NCBI RefSeq assembly: GCF_949628265.1
Contig: NC_088787.1
Span: 18,218,501-18,282,500 of the forward strand
Source of the DNA: Cloeon dipterum
Taxonomy: Eukaryota > Arthropoda > Insecta > Ephemeroptera > Baetidae
DNA length: 64,000 bases
Direction: 5' to 3'
The position numbers and the translations under genes are program-made. Positions 34,101 to 50,700 of the stretch are shown here, piece after piece. The number at the start of each line of letters is the position of its first letter. Positions within the stretch are counted from its first letter, which is position 1. Under the pieces are notes generated by a model that searched no databases, had not been told where the DNA came from, and saw only the letters and a list, made by a program, of their open reading frames with translations.

Positions 34101-36528
34101 AAACACAAGGACAATGAATATTAAAAACTTTTCACAGAGAAGACGGAGACAACCCCTAATATTCATAGCAATATAGCTAAGCTTTATGTCATAAAAATAT
34201 TTTTCTGCAACCACGATACTGATTCCACAGAAATACCAGAGACGGAAAGATCAAAATTTTTGACTGGCTCGTCTGAATATCTTATGAGCCAAACAATTCG
34301 CTTCACATCGTGACTTTTAACTAGGACCACAATGAGTCATCAAACATTTTTAAAAGAAATGCTATAAAATCGATCCGAAAAAAACAAGAAGCATTACCTG
34401 TTTTACTAGCCAGTATCTTATGATTACAAAATTAAGATTTTCACATCAGATTAATTTCTAACGTTCCGACCAATTGAAAAAAAACAATTGGGGTATGATA
34501 ATTGATTCTTAAAATTGAATTGTAGCCATTGTTAAATCATTTTTTTGAGATTCATGAATAAAAGTTCTATTTTCTAAAAATTTTATTGTGACATTAATAA
34601 TTAAAAACGTGTCTAACTGCCTAATTTGACACAACAAATTCACAGAAAAAATTTGTAACTGGAAATATGTTTGCATGAAAGACCAGGAATTCTACTATAG
34701 CGAAGATTTAAAAAAAAATCGTTTTTTAAAAGTCTTACAAAATAATCCAGCAGTTCAATTTTTTCTTAATTTATATTTTAATGTCATACTTGGTTGCTGG
34801 TTCCTTGAGTTTGAAGGGGTAAACTTTATTTGAATTGAACACATATTATAGAAAAAAATAAGTTCAGTTGGAAAATTTATTTTGCAGAACTTAATTTCTC
34901 AACTAATCAGTAACCATGACATACTTATTTTGTATATCTCAAAAGTACCGTAGGTAAATTCAAAATTGCAGCTTATTGAAGCTGGATTAAATGAGAGTTT
35001 GAGACCTTCATTTGATATTAAAATTAGAATCGCGCGATGAATGTATTGAATAATCCAGCATGCTAGTACAGGTGCCAAGTCAGTTGTAGTGTTACGTGTA
35101 GACAGCAGACAACAGAGCAACCACCTTCCGGTTTCCTTTTGAACTGTACGGTAATCTTTCGATAGAATCCATAAGTCTATGACCTGTTAAACTCGGAACT
35201 CCCTGTGGAAATTGTCGGAATAAATTTTGACGTAAGCATGCTACGTGATTTGCAATGATTAAAGGAACGTGTGTGTTTTCTTTAAATTGAGGGTTATGCT
35301 ATTTTATTCAGTTTACCTTAAAAAAAGTTACAATTTTTTATGATCAGCTTGTCATCAATAGTATTTAAAAATAGCTCATTCAAGCCTTTTTAATTGTACC
35401 ACTAACATAAACAAATGCGAAATGAATATCGCTCCCACATTCTATTCATCGGAGCTTCACTCTCTTGTGTAATATTTTTTTTAAAAAGAAAACCTTGTAC
35501 AATGAAGATGCACTTGCAACCGAGTGAACTGATGAATAACTTTTCAAAATACAACACAAGGCCTTACACTTCACTGTCCGCTCACGATAACGAGCTGCAT
35601 TCTCTAATTGTATTTTTGTGTGAATATAGTTCATTTTCGGGGACGAATGACGAATTTTAATTCAAGGGAAATTAAATATCTTTAAGCAGGGGGGTGCGGG
35701 GCGAGAACTTTATTATAAACTCATGATTGTTAGTTGACTTCGTAATATTTAACAGTGTTTGCCAAAAAAGGTGCAAGGATGAAGGGCCTTCCTGCATGAA
35801 AATCTCATTTTAGCATCAGCCCGAGTCTCGTTTTTAATTATTCCCTTTAAAGTTTACAAACACAACGAATAATAACAGGGGATTGGTACGACCTTATCTG
35901 TACAAAATTCAACTTGATGCACAATTTTACAAGTAACCCTTTGATCTACGGTCGATAGTTTCGATTTTGAGTGGGCTTGGTTTTGCTACAGCAAGGTTAT
36001 AATTAGAGAACCTCATTTTCAGAGCTATCCAACAAAAAGTAATTCAGTTTCAAGACAACGTAAGTGACAAATCTACAAAATCTGACAAAAATCTGCTGCC
36101 TTTCCTCACAAAGGTCTTCTTCGATCAATTCTCTTCCGCGAAACCAATTTGAAAATGCGCCGTTCTTAGACATTTAAGGCACATTGCGCTCATAGGTGGG
36201 AATTTTGGAAAATATTATATTTAGCAACCAGTCCGTGGCCCCAGAAATTTCAGACAAACAACCACGCTAACTGACGGCATCGAAAGGAAACTCAACTGGT
36301 GCGGCAGCAGCAGCAGCGCCGTTAAAACTGCTGGCTGACTGATAGCAATACAATAAGCGTTGGTGATGGCTGACAATGTGGACCTTGCAAAATCTGTGTG
36401 CATCTGCTTGTGAAATTTCAAATTAACTTTTGTACCAAGTTGTGTTCAACAGAGCCAACTTTATGTCTATTCATGGGAATGAAGTTGTACTTAAATATAA
36501 TTCTAAAGTTGATGCAAAACGATTCGAT
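31155..36528. other. SRF upstream region and noncoding stretch
   Basis: No coding exon was recognised. Nearest to SRF the DNA is GC-rich, and a minus-strand donor (CTCCA|GTAAGT near 31620) could end an SRF 5' UTR exon. Between 31.8 and 33.8 kb GC-rich patches alternate with AT-rich DNA, fitting promoter or enhancer sequence. From 33.9 to 36.5 kb it is AT-rich with short frames only. Confidence 0.4.
33401..33451. repeat. CCG and CAG trinucleotide runs
   Basis: A (CCG)n run passes directly into a (CAG)n run. An open frame through it would encode poly-Pro then poly-Gln, but no family match or splice sites support a gene here. Confidence 0.85.
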
Positions 36529-39808
<3,280 letters not shown>

Positions 39809-40625
39809 ATGGCGAGCGAAACTGCCAAATTGATTAATCTCAAAAACACAAAGAGAAGGTAAGTTGACGATCCCAGATTAACAAATAATGAAGTCACTTA
39901 GGCAAATTGCCTCTGAATGGTTTTCGATTGTAGAACTGCCATGTACAAGGACGTCAAGTACTTGGCATTAGAGGACGATGGCGACAGCGACGAGCAAGAA
40001 ATTGTAATGACCTCCCGCAAACAGCCACAGGAGGAAAATGTTTTTATACGGACGATTCAACCTAACGACACGCTTCAATCCATAGCTCTTCAGTATTATG
40101 TCCCAGTAAGTAGTAGTATTTAATTAAAATAACCAATTCTAGTTAAAATTTATCCTATCCTATTTTTTGTAGGTGGCTGAACTCAAAAGATTAAATAACA
40201 TATTAAGGGAAAATGAAATTCACGCGAGAACCACCTTGAAAATTCCTCGACGGCCCATCACAAGCCTCGTGGATCTGACAGAGAGCCCAACAAAGCCACC
40301 TGAACCCGAATCTGAACTGGTCAAGCTGCGCATTGGCTCTGGATGCAATCCAACCGAGTTTCTGGCCGCGATGGACCGAGACCTGGCCAAAATCCGATCG
40401 TCCGTACCGCAAGTTGAGTCCTCCAACTCTCCAGCGGAGATTATGTTCAACGCGCCGCTGACCGCGAGCAGTTCAAACCTGATGGGCTCATGCAGCGGAT
40501 CTGACTGGGGACTTCGGTGGCAGCCTATTTTGATTCTGTCATTGGTGTTCACCTTCTTGCTGCCTCTGTTCATCTGGTACCACCAGTATCACCTATCGAC
40601 TGATGAGACGATTGGCTCGTCTTGA
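39809..40625 (+). CDS. LysM domain single-pass membrane protein (LYSMD3/4 type)
   Basis: Coding exons are 39809-39858, 39934-40105 and 40173-40625, in phase, 224 residues. The N-terminal part is cytosolic-looking and acidic (LALEDDGDSDEQE). A LysM domain covers about residues 52-97, seen as FIRTIQPNDTLQSIALQYYV followed by VAELKRLNN and TTLKIPRRP. A strongly hydrophobic helix follows at about 190-210 (ILILSLVFTFLLPLFIWY), then a short tail. This plan is that of animal LYSMD3/LYSMD4, Golgi or plasma-membrane proteins of poorly known function; whether the domain binds N-acetylglucosamine polymers is not known for this copy. It is head-to-head with ANP32 and tail-to-tail with hnRNP K. Confidence 0.9.
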
Positions 40626-40979
40626 CAGTGCCTTACGCAATGCTGTGCCCAATTCTCAATTCAACAAATGTGATAAACTTCTTTAACTCAGTATCAATTC
40701 TAGACCGGTGATCTTGGACGTCACTAGATTAAAAATTTTCACTATATCTTGTATTTGTAATAAATATTGAATGAAAAATTTGGTAGTTTGATTTTGAAAT
40801 AAGTGTCTGCAATTACACAGCAAATATCTTTATTTCACAAAAAGCGACCATGATCTACGCTTTAACATCAAAATAAGTATTGATTAAAAATGCGCTCAAA
40901 GCAGAGTAGCGATAAAGTACAGTTTCAAATGTTTAGGAAGAGGTTACATCTGTCAATTGTTTGCTGCTGATGGCCACGG
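40626..40979. terminator. Convergent 3' ends of the LysM gene and hnRNP K
   Basis: A plus-strand AATAAA at 40759-40764 serves the LysM gene, and a minus-strand AATAAA at 40834-40829 could serve hnRNP K. The predicted cleavage sites are close, so the two transcripts may abut or overlap slightly. There is no other content. Confidence 0.55.
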
Positions 40980-43900
40980 TTAGAACTTGCGATCGGAGTT
41001 TTCCCGAACACTGAAAATTGCAAAGAGCGTGCGTGAGTAATAATCGGCCTAGAATGGAAGAGTGCAAAATATTGTTAATGTGAAATTTTATAGCAAGAAC
41101 AAGTAGAAATATCAGACAGGCGTCTTCAAGGTGTTGGTCTGTCGCCAACATGCCGCAAGCCGAGAAGCGAGCGAGTCTTGCAGTGGGAAGAATAATGATT
41201 TTTTGTTTCTTTCAATTCAGAACAACAAAATCACTAGTCTTCCACACCGAAAAAACTCTGGTTAGTTAGTCAGTCGGATGAGCGAGCGAGCGGCATACCC
41301 ACTGGGCCCGAAGCAGCACTTGACATGCCAAGAGAAAGTGAGAAGTGGTCGTCCATTGTGAGTTGTAGGAAGGATTAATTAATTTATGCACAAGCATTCA
41401 CAAGTAGTTGTCCCAGTTTCCCAGCACAGGTTAATAAGCACGACACGGTTCTGTGACACTTTAAAACGATCTTATGTGTACATAATTTTGATTTGCAAAA
41501 CATCAACATTTGTTACATGTCGGTTTTCTGGTTAGTCGCATGAGAGTTTATCTTTAGTACATGAGGGTTAATTCACATTTTGTTAACATTTATGCGTGTT
41601 AATAAAACAAGACACACTATGGTTAAAACCCAGGCATTTTCAAATAAGTGAGAAAACGTTCAACACACCTTTGCTGGAGCAAGTATTGTGCCATCTGGAT
41701 CTGGGCATCCGTGCCCGTGATGGTGATAACGCGATCATTTGAGTTGGGAAGAGGCTCGTCGATTGTGATGCCGGCACCTGACTCAGACCTGATCTTACGA
41801 ATGCGTGCACCGCCTTTGCCGATGATGGCTCCAGCCAACTTTAAAGGAATAAAACATTATCCACAATTCCCTTTGGCTGGGCGGACTCATCTACTCACAT
41901 CTTTAGGAATGGTGACTTGGGTTTGGGTCTTGGGACCCTGCTGCGGACCGCCGGAGTTCATTGTGTCCTCGGTCCAGTCATTCTGAACGTTACCGCCGCC
42001 GCCACCACCACCACCACCGCCTCCTCCTCCACCGCCTCCGCCACCAAAGTTACGTGCGCCTCCGCCATAGCCGCCGCGATTGGGAGGCATGTTGCGCCCA
42101 GGTGGCCCTCCGTAGCCAAAGCCGTCAGGGCTGTGCGGGACCTGGCGTTAAAAAAATAGCATGATGAGATTCGCTCAGACACTCACGGCGCTGCACCAAG
42201 GCCAATTGTTGGACCTACCATATTAGGTCCAAAGCGGGCGCCTCCGCGCCCCATTGGTGGGGGGCCGGCCATGCCCCCGCGCATGTTGGGTGCGCCTCGC
42301 ATTCCGGGCTTGGCCGACGGGTCACCGAAGCCGCCATACTCGCCAGCGTAGAACTCATCGAAATTGTGCGGGTCGTACGGGTTGTTCAGCCCCTTCACTG
42401 GAGACTGCAGATAAGGGAATTTAGTGCGCTGAAAGAAAAAGTGCAAACAGACAACTCACAGTGCGCACAAGGGCAATGATTTCCTTCAAACACTCGAGAC
42501 ACACTTGTGGTCGGCCTTGGATTTGAACAATGCGATCTGTGCTCTGCGGGCAGCAGTCACTGTAAATGCGAATTTTGGCACCAGATTTCTGTAAAGTTCA
42601 GTGTTTAGTTTCAACAGCTCTTGGGTTATACGCTTGCTTTAATTACTTCTCGTAGTTCTTTGATTTTAAAGCCGGACTTGCCAATGATGCATCCAGCCTG
42701 GCTCTGGTGCACCAAAATACGTATGTCGACATCCTCGGAACGGGTGCTTCCCTGGCTGCGAGGTTGCTGAAATATTCACAATGAGGGATCAACTCCAAAA
42801 CAATGATTGGACCAACTGTCTGGAATTGAAACGCGAAATCGTTCAGAAATAACATTATATAAGTTTCATCAGGTTTTGCAGAGTGAGCTAGGTAAAAGGT
42901 TCATCACGACAAATGATAAAATCCAACTACTGAAAACATTCAGCAGGATATAGCAAACTTACTTCTTCAAGACATGGAATAACTTCCTTAATTATTTCAA
43001 GGGCAGTGTCTGGGTTAGCGACAACGGTCAGTATCCTGTTGAAACAAAGATCAAAATTAGTGGCTGGCCGACTAACAGTGTTTGAAATCAGGAGAGTAGG
43101 CCTCAAACAGACAATTTACTGTGGATAAACCTTTCACAAAAGTTGGCGAGGACTTTTAGTTAATGATTGTTAGCGTCGAGATAGGCAATGAGGGCGTTTT
43201 TGTAAAAGGTCTATGTCAGAAGTCGGATTTCTAACAGTGCTTATCAATCCAATTAAGGGCATTTGGGCCGTAAAATTGGGAAGTAATATGTTGATGATGA
43301 TAAAAGGGTGGATAGGACAACTGAACCAAATTATCAGCAATAGCAATTTTTCAAATGCCACGGTCTATTGCAGGGAGGTGGATAAACAATAAACAAAAAA
43401 TGGCGAAGTAGTAGTAATTATGTATAATATAAAAAGCTCGGAGATCATTAGGTGTAATTACACTGGCAAACGTGTTGTGCTCCAACGGAATTTTCAAACC
43501 ATATCACAAAGGCTGATCAAAAACCCAGCGCAAACAGTGAGTTTGTGTGGCAGCTGTTGCTTCGGCAGCGAAAAGAAGTCAGGTGTTCCCCCCATCCCAC
43601 CCCCCGAACCGACTGCGAGCAAGAAATAATGGGGTCTGCGGTAACCACCCCAGGTATGAAAAAAGGGGGGCAACAGCTGTCGCTGCCGTTTGATTGCACA
43701 TCAGCACTTTTGGCTCGCATGGCAGCCAGCCGCTATTGTTCCCTGACTGAGTCGGGCGCTCCAGCCGGGGTGGGCGGGGCACTCGCTCGCGCCGGGAGGG
43801 TGCGATCCGCTCCGAGAAACACACCACTCGCAAGGTCTGTGAGGGAGGACAGTCAACAGAAAGAGAGGAAAACAACAGCATAAATAGCGTGTGTCCAGAC

Positions 43901-44710
43901 ACAAATCGAAACGAAAAGTAAGGAGAGTATCATCAACACATATAGTATGATAGAGAGGTATCGATTGACTTGTACGACAAATATTATAATAATTATATAT
44001 ATGAAAACCATTCAATCAAAAAATCTAATTAGAATGTTTCCTTTGATGATTTACCGTTCTGGGCCGGGACAATCTGGGACTGTAACCGAGGCTTTGTACT
44101 GTTGGAGGTCGTCATGGGCCAGCACAGGTGGGCACGGGGCGTTTCGAGGCCGATCAGGTCACATACAGGGGTGGTCAGGAGGGTCAGCACCATTCGTTGT
44201 TGAGGCGGGGCACAGGCAAATGTAAAGGGGGGCAAAAACATGTTAACACAAAAACCCATCGCATTTTGTTCTGCCTTACTAGAGTGACACGTGATAGAGA
44301 TTGCGTTCTGTTTCAAAGTTGACTCTGAATGTCATGTTAAAATTACTCAACTCGAGAATGTGATCTTCCCGGTGGCGGGCAGTCAAATTTTAGAACAATT
44401 GGAGGAGTTGTTTTGGGCTTGCACCCCCGATAGAGCGAGAGAGCGTATTTACAGAAACGAGTGCGAACTCATGGTCTTACCTCAGTGCGCAGCTTAGTTA
44501 TGTTATGACCACCTTTGCCGATCACAGAGCCTGCAGCCTGCGAAACGAGAACGGAGCGTTGTTAGCCACCGGCCGCGGCCACCGACCGAACCAAAAAGAT
44601 AAAAAAAACAGCCTCACCTTGCTGGGGATGAGAAGACGGACGTCAATGTCATCTCCGGAGCGGGTCCTTTTCGTCGACGGGCCCATCTCTGCATCCGCCT
44701 CGCGCTTCAT
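40980..44710 (-). CDS. bl: hnRNP K, triple KH-domain RNA/DNA-binding protein (bancal)
   Basis: Nuclear poly(C)-binding protein with roles in splicing, translation and transcription. Coding exons: 44710-44618, 44537-44481, 44098-44055, 43035-42963, 42766-42647, 42588-42460, 42428-42219, 42141-41899, 41838-41669 and 41010-40980, all in phase, 389 residues. KH1 covers about 21-89 with GKGG at 38-41 and the family motif [17 protein letters not shown]2 covers about 100-172 with GKSG at 118-121. A Gly/Arg/Pro-rich linker contains 18 consecutive glycines. KH3 covers about 317-380 with GKGG at 330-333 ([18 protein letters not shown]). The end is [13 protein letters not shown] bipartite-like signal ([16 protein letters not shown]) is at the N-terminus. 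An acceptor two bases before the ATG shows an upstream noncoding exon. An alternative GTGAGT donor 32 bases past exon 7 would shift the frame. Confidence 0.95.
41992..42045 (-). repeat. GGN repeat coding for 18 glycines
   Basis: In the linker between KH2 and KH3 of hnRNP K. The codons are mixed GGT, GGC, GGA and GGG, so the tract is not a simple recent slippage product. Confidence 0.9.
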
Positions 44711-47700
44711 GCCTGCGAACAGTCAGAGTCAAAGTGTGAGCGACTCGCTGGGAAACTCGGATCGGGCCCAATTACTCAAAACTCAGTTAACTCGACGACC
44801 GACCGCCCGCCTGCTGCGACTGACTAGAGGAAGGGCTGCGAGCGGAACGCCATGTTCTGTCAAAGGGGCGCGGGGCGTGTGCGCTGGCGCCAAAAATATT
44901 GATCCGAAGGGAGGACGGAGGAGCGGGCGGGCGGGCGGGCGGACAGGCGGCCGACCGAGTGAGTGCCACCTCCCTGCCTTCGGCCGTAATAGCATCTTGA
45001 TTGTGCCACTGACACGACTTAACTGACTGACTGACTGGCAAACTTTCGTCCCGCTCCCCCCGGACAAAGGGAATTTCGCTGCCTGCCAACCACCAACCCC
45101 CCTATCCCCCCGCCACGATTCTCAGGCAACCGGCAGCTGAAAGAATAAATTTCCTTGCCTGGCAATTATGCAACCGCGGAGAAGGGATACAAGTTTTTCC
45201 TCCGTTCGAGTGGCAGTGGCCGGCCAGCCGGCCGGCGCTGACTGGTGGCCGCTTGGCGAACGCCGGATTTTTCTCTAGGGCCCTCTTCTGACTTATTGAG
45301 CCAAATATAAATGTCTAGTTGACTGCGCGGTCAACTGCTAAGCAGTAAGCAGCCGTGCCCAACAGGCCGTTCTAGCAGCGGAAGACGTTTGTAATAATTA
45401 ATTATCTGTGGAAGCGAAAACAGAGTGGCGCGCGGCCCCCACTTCAAACGACGCCGTATTTTGTTACAGAGCACGCATCTCGGACAGTCTTACATAAATA
45501 TGGGCATTAATGACCATGTCGAGCAAGACGGGGCACAGTTCAAAAAAGTTTATCTTACTACAGCAATATTTTGACGCTATTTTAAAATTTAGCAAGTTCT
45601 AATAGTGTCTAGTGCGGCGGCAGCGTCTATTTTAAAGAATTAAATTCCTAATTCAAGCTCTTGAAAAACAATCGCTTTGAACATGGGATCAGAATTGAAA
45701 GAGCAGAATTTAAGAGCGATCGGAATTAATTCGAAATTCGTGCTACGGAAGAGACTAGGAAAGTCCCCAAATTCACTATTCCGTCATAAAGCAGCTGAAA
45801 TGCGAGCAGTAAAAGCTTGGCGGCAAAAGAAACAATAAAGTCCAGCGGAACGGCGAAGCATCAGAGAAAGGAAGCGGAAATTAAATAAGAGCAGAGTGGC
45901 GGAGTGACAGACCTGAGCGTGCCTGCTGCGGTGACGACCTGGCTGCGAGAGAGACGTTCGCCTCGCGGCTCTACCCTCGTCTCACGAATGTTTACACCGG
46001 CGTTGCCTGGCAGCGGGGTCTGCACGACAACCCCGTCCGAGTGGGGTGCTGGGTTGCACAAGTCACGAAACCAACCGCCCTCGCCGACCCACCGGCCATA
46101 CCCTTCGCGTTCCTAGCCCGCTCGCTCGCTGCCACCCCACGCGCCCTTTTATGGCACTGCCGCCGCCGAGCGCTCGCGTTCAAGGAAACTTACAGCGCAG
46201 CACTTGGGAAATAAAAAAATAAAAATGTGTATTAAAAAGTAATGCTTGTTGGAGCCGCTCGTTCGTTCGCTCGCTCGTCCGCTCGCATAGTCGGAATAAA
46301 CAAGTGGGGGTGCGTGGGGAGGGCAAAGAACACTGGCACCGATAATTAAATATTGCCACCCGCTCGCTAGCTCTCTTTATCCGCCTCGCTTCGTGCATAA
46401 TTGACGTGTGTGAGCAGCGGCTGAAATGCGTTCGACACGAGCCGACCGAGGGCTTTTCGCAAAGGGATTGAACTTTTCCACGAATTCGTTGTTACACAAT
46501 AAATTTACGTTTATATAGACGCGAGATTGCGTTGCAGTCAATTGTATTGGCTCTTATTTCTTTATTTCAATCAATACGTCTACAGTTATAGTTGTAACTT
46601 GTAAAAAACTATTGATATACGGCCGTTGTGAAATCTTAACTTTCATATATTTGGAGAATTACAACAACGGCGCATATATTGTTTGTTGCTCTTATCGAGA
46701 TGAGTTTAGTTTCAAAATTAAGTTTATTATGGGCTGACAGTTGAGTTTACATGGCGATAAAATAGACAAATATATTTTTTTCCACCTGGCGTTGATTGCT
46801 CAGGGTTTATTTCAGCGGCCAACGACCCACTATAGATGTTTTGTTGTTAAATTGTTGTTAAAGGTAAAATAACTTTTGGAGAAATTCATGTCAAAGCTCT
46901 GATGAAAAACATTTTACAATAACAGTTACAATAACTTGTAAAACCGACCGAGAGCAGTGGAAAATTTTTAAGAGGAAAACCACGCAAATATCCAAAGGGA
47001 GGCACGCAGTTTACGCAGCACCACATTGGACAGCTAAAATGAATATAGTCGACCGCCAACCGCACAGATCACCGAGATAATAATTATTCTCTCTACTGGT
47101 CGGGGAAATTGACAGCCGGGCAATTTTTTTACGTCCGCAGTCGTTTGAACGAACATTCATTCAACGATCACAATATTTAAAATTCACCCCCTAGTTATCA
47201 GGCAGAAATCGCTTAAGCAAATGAGGAAACAGAAGGGGTTCACAAAAGGAAAGAGAGGGAACAAGTCACGAACGCTGAATTACGATGAGCCGATTTAGGG
47301 AGAAAGAGGTCGAGATTATTTTTCAAGCAAAATGTCTGTATAGAACCTTATCAAAATTTGATCCACCGGCCTTTTGACATTTGCTATCAATTTAGCCGCG
47401 AAACATCAGCTGGCAATTTCCACAGCCCGCCACCCAGACTGCGAATTGCGACGTTACTTGTGGGCGTTTCATTCCACGTGGCAAGCAAAACGGCAGCCGT
47501 CTTCCGCATCCGTTGCCTGGTTTTATCGCAGAGTGAATCATTGTCATGCGTTACAGACAATTTATAAATAACAAAATAGCCCGAGACACTTGAGATGATC
47601 AAATGAGAGCCAACGATAAAGCAGACTCTAGATTTGACGTGCATATAGAGGGGCGAATCGATAAGAAATTAGAGCATGAACAAGTATCGCCGAGGCTACC

Positions 47701-50700
47701 AAACGGTTTTACTTTTCAACTTAATGCTGGGAAATGGCGTTCTTCTACAGCATCAGGAAACCGGAGGATTATAGACGAATTAATTTTGTCTGTTTGAGCT
47801 TTAGTAATAAATTCTTGAAAATTCCACTATACTTCATTCCATATTTAATACACTTGAAAATCTGGGAAAACCCACACTGGGAGTAATCTAAATTATAGTT
47901 TCAGACCTCGAGATAAAAGGGAAACTGAAATATGTGTAATTAGTTCTTCTGTTTAAAGTTAAACTTCCTGCGTTGCTAGGACTAGGGATTATAACTAGAG
48001 TCCCGTCTTGATTTGCAAATAAATATTATTAGCAAAATTTTAATTAATTTAACTCCAGATAAAAATAGCTAAGTAGTTTTGTCTACTTTGGTATCATTCA
48101 CTTTAATTTTTTTTTTCAAAGTTACTCAATTCTCAATTTTTTCAACTTTTAAATTACTATTTACAGCAACTAAAAGCCTAATTGCGTAATTTATTTGTCG
48201 CTTCTGGATTTCTTCTATCCTTACGAAACTAAAAATGGGAAATTTCCGATATTTCAAAATGTCAGCTTGTTGAATCAACCCAACAACATTAAAGTAACGA
48301 AATAATGACGCAAGAAATGGTTTCATGGACCACATTAAAAATATGGACACGTATTTCTCGGCTAAGTCGCAATCCGTGTTTAGCCAAAAGCGAGTTTTAT
48401 CGGGAATAAATGCAAATTTTTCAATTCCCAGCCAGGACTTCGCATTGTGTTTATTGTTGAAGCGAATTTCTCTGTTGCATGCGTGTTGCCTAGATTAATT
48501 CCGCGTCTGGGAAAAGAGCATGCTGGCGCCGGGAAAGTGGAAAGCCGGCTCCGGCGTGTCTCGCGTTGGCTCGTTCGTTTGTTGGTTCGTTTCGTACGTT
48601 CGTTCGGTTCAACGGGGGCTTCTCGGAAGTTGTTTTCGGGCGCGCAAGGTGCGCCGGCCGGCCTAGAGTGGCGACGACTATTTCGCTTTGTGATTGGAAA
48701 CCGTCTCCTAGGCAACACATGTCATGCATAGCTGAAATTACACGATTGCACCAAGCAAAACGTGGCTAAAATCAATCGACATTAAGAATATAGTGTATAT
48801 TCGTGTCGCTGGCCGCTGATAAAAAGCGGCAGCTGCGATCAATTTCCATTTTTCCTCCTCCGCCTCGGAATATTTAATGCGTTTTCGGATCGTGTGCTTT
48901 TTTCCTCGTCAGCCGGCACGCGCGTTGATGACTCGAATAAAATTTAATGTCCGCTCTCGCTCGACTCGAGATAAAATTAGCGGCGAGTGCGTATATATGC
49001 TCGTCTTATCATTGCGAAGAGGCATTTTTTGAGCAAATATTGATTTTTTTCAGCGTGCCACGTGCTGCGACCCTGGAGCCGTATTCTCCACGGAAAAGTG
49101 TCAGTCGGACGGGCACGAACGCGAAATCAGGCGTGAAGAGTTGCGTGACTTCAATTTAAAATTATCTCGGGCAAAACTGCTCAAAGGCAAAGTTGCTTTT
49201 GTAGGTTACATCTTATCGACGCCCTTTTTATTACACGCGCGTTTTTACAATTCCGATGCAGAGTTTTCTGTGAAATTGACTTGAAAATAAAGTATACTGT
49301 TTCGAGGATAAAATCAGAATGGTGTTTACTGCGTGACTTAATTGATAAATAAGTTCTCAGAAAAAATTAATTTTAATAAGCTGAAGCTTTAGGCATGAAA
49401 TGAGCTAAAATGAATGGTTTTTTTATTGCATTGAAAATTAAGTCAAAATTTGTAACTCGAATGCATAGCAATGAAGTGACTTCAAGAGTTCGTTGCTTAC
49501 ATAGTTTGATAATTATTCTTATTTTGTAATTACCTCAGTTTCTAAGAATGTAAGTTGAACATGAGTTTTAAATTGAAAACAACTTAAGACTTAAGCAATA
49601 ATTATTGTGTATCTCTTGAATGTTCATATTTTACGGTTCCATCGAACAAATTGAACTATATCAATGATGTAAAATGTTAAAATCACTCGGCAAAAAAACT
49701 TTTGTTGGCCTTACAGTTATGATTATGGAAGTTCCGAAAGCACTAAAAAATAGCACAACGTACACTACGTATTTAGTTTAATATTTTAATTGGTTGAACA
49801 AACAATCTAACTCATTAAAATTAAAATCTTTACAGTTGAAAAAACAAGTTAAAGATTATAATTTTGACTTAAGCTATCTTAATAATTCGCATTTCGATTT
49901 TTTATGAGACTCTGTAGGTTTAGTGTTGTTAGCAGTAAAAATGTTATGTTAATTCCAGCGAAAGGGAGCGCATAAATATTTTTCAAGCATTATCGAAGAA
50001 CAAAATGATGTGGTTAGAATTAGAATGAATGAGAGACCACGATTGAAAAAGCAATTACCATTATTATTACATTAACAAATAAAAATGATATTACTTTACG
50101 TTGAACTTTGTTGGCGCTACTCATTATTATTCGTTTCTAGGCCGATGGACGAATTCTCGGAAATTATTAAATGAAAAGAGAGCAGGGTATCACGCGTTGT
50201 TTGACGATCGAGCGATGGTCGATCGACCGACCGGACGATATAGCAGAGGAAGCGAAAAATGAAAAATGGAAGCGGCCGGCTCGAAACAAAAATGCCGGTG
50301 CGAGCCAAGCCGCCCCGTTTCGCTTTCGTGTATACGTTAATAATCCACCGTAACTCGACCAAATTCGAGCGAAACGCAAACGACGCGGCGGCGCCGGCGG
50401 CTATTTAAAAAGTTTTAAGGAAAACGCGTGTTGCCGACGCTTAAAAGACTCAATTTTATCGATTCGCCAGACCGCACAGAGTTTGGCAGAGCACGTGAAG
50501 CCCACTGGCGGTCGCTCCGCAGCCCCCAATCCACCCTTCGACGGCCAATTCGGACGCAATGCTCACCTCTACACCTGGCAGGAAGAAGGTTGACGCTGTG
50601 TCACCCGACGTTGAAATTCAGGGTGCGACGTTGGTGTAAAATAGGCGGTTGTTGGGGCGCGGCGCGTTATGCCGACTCGTATTTTTGTAATGGCGAAGCG

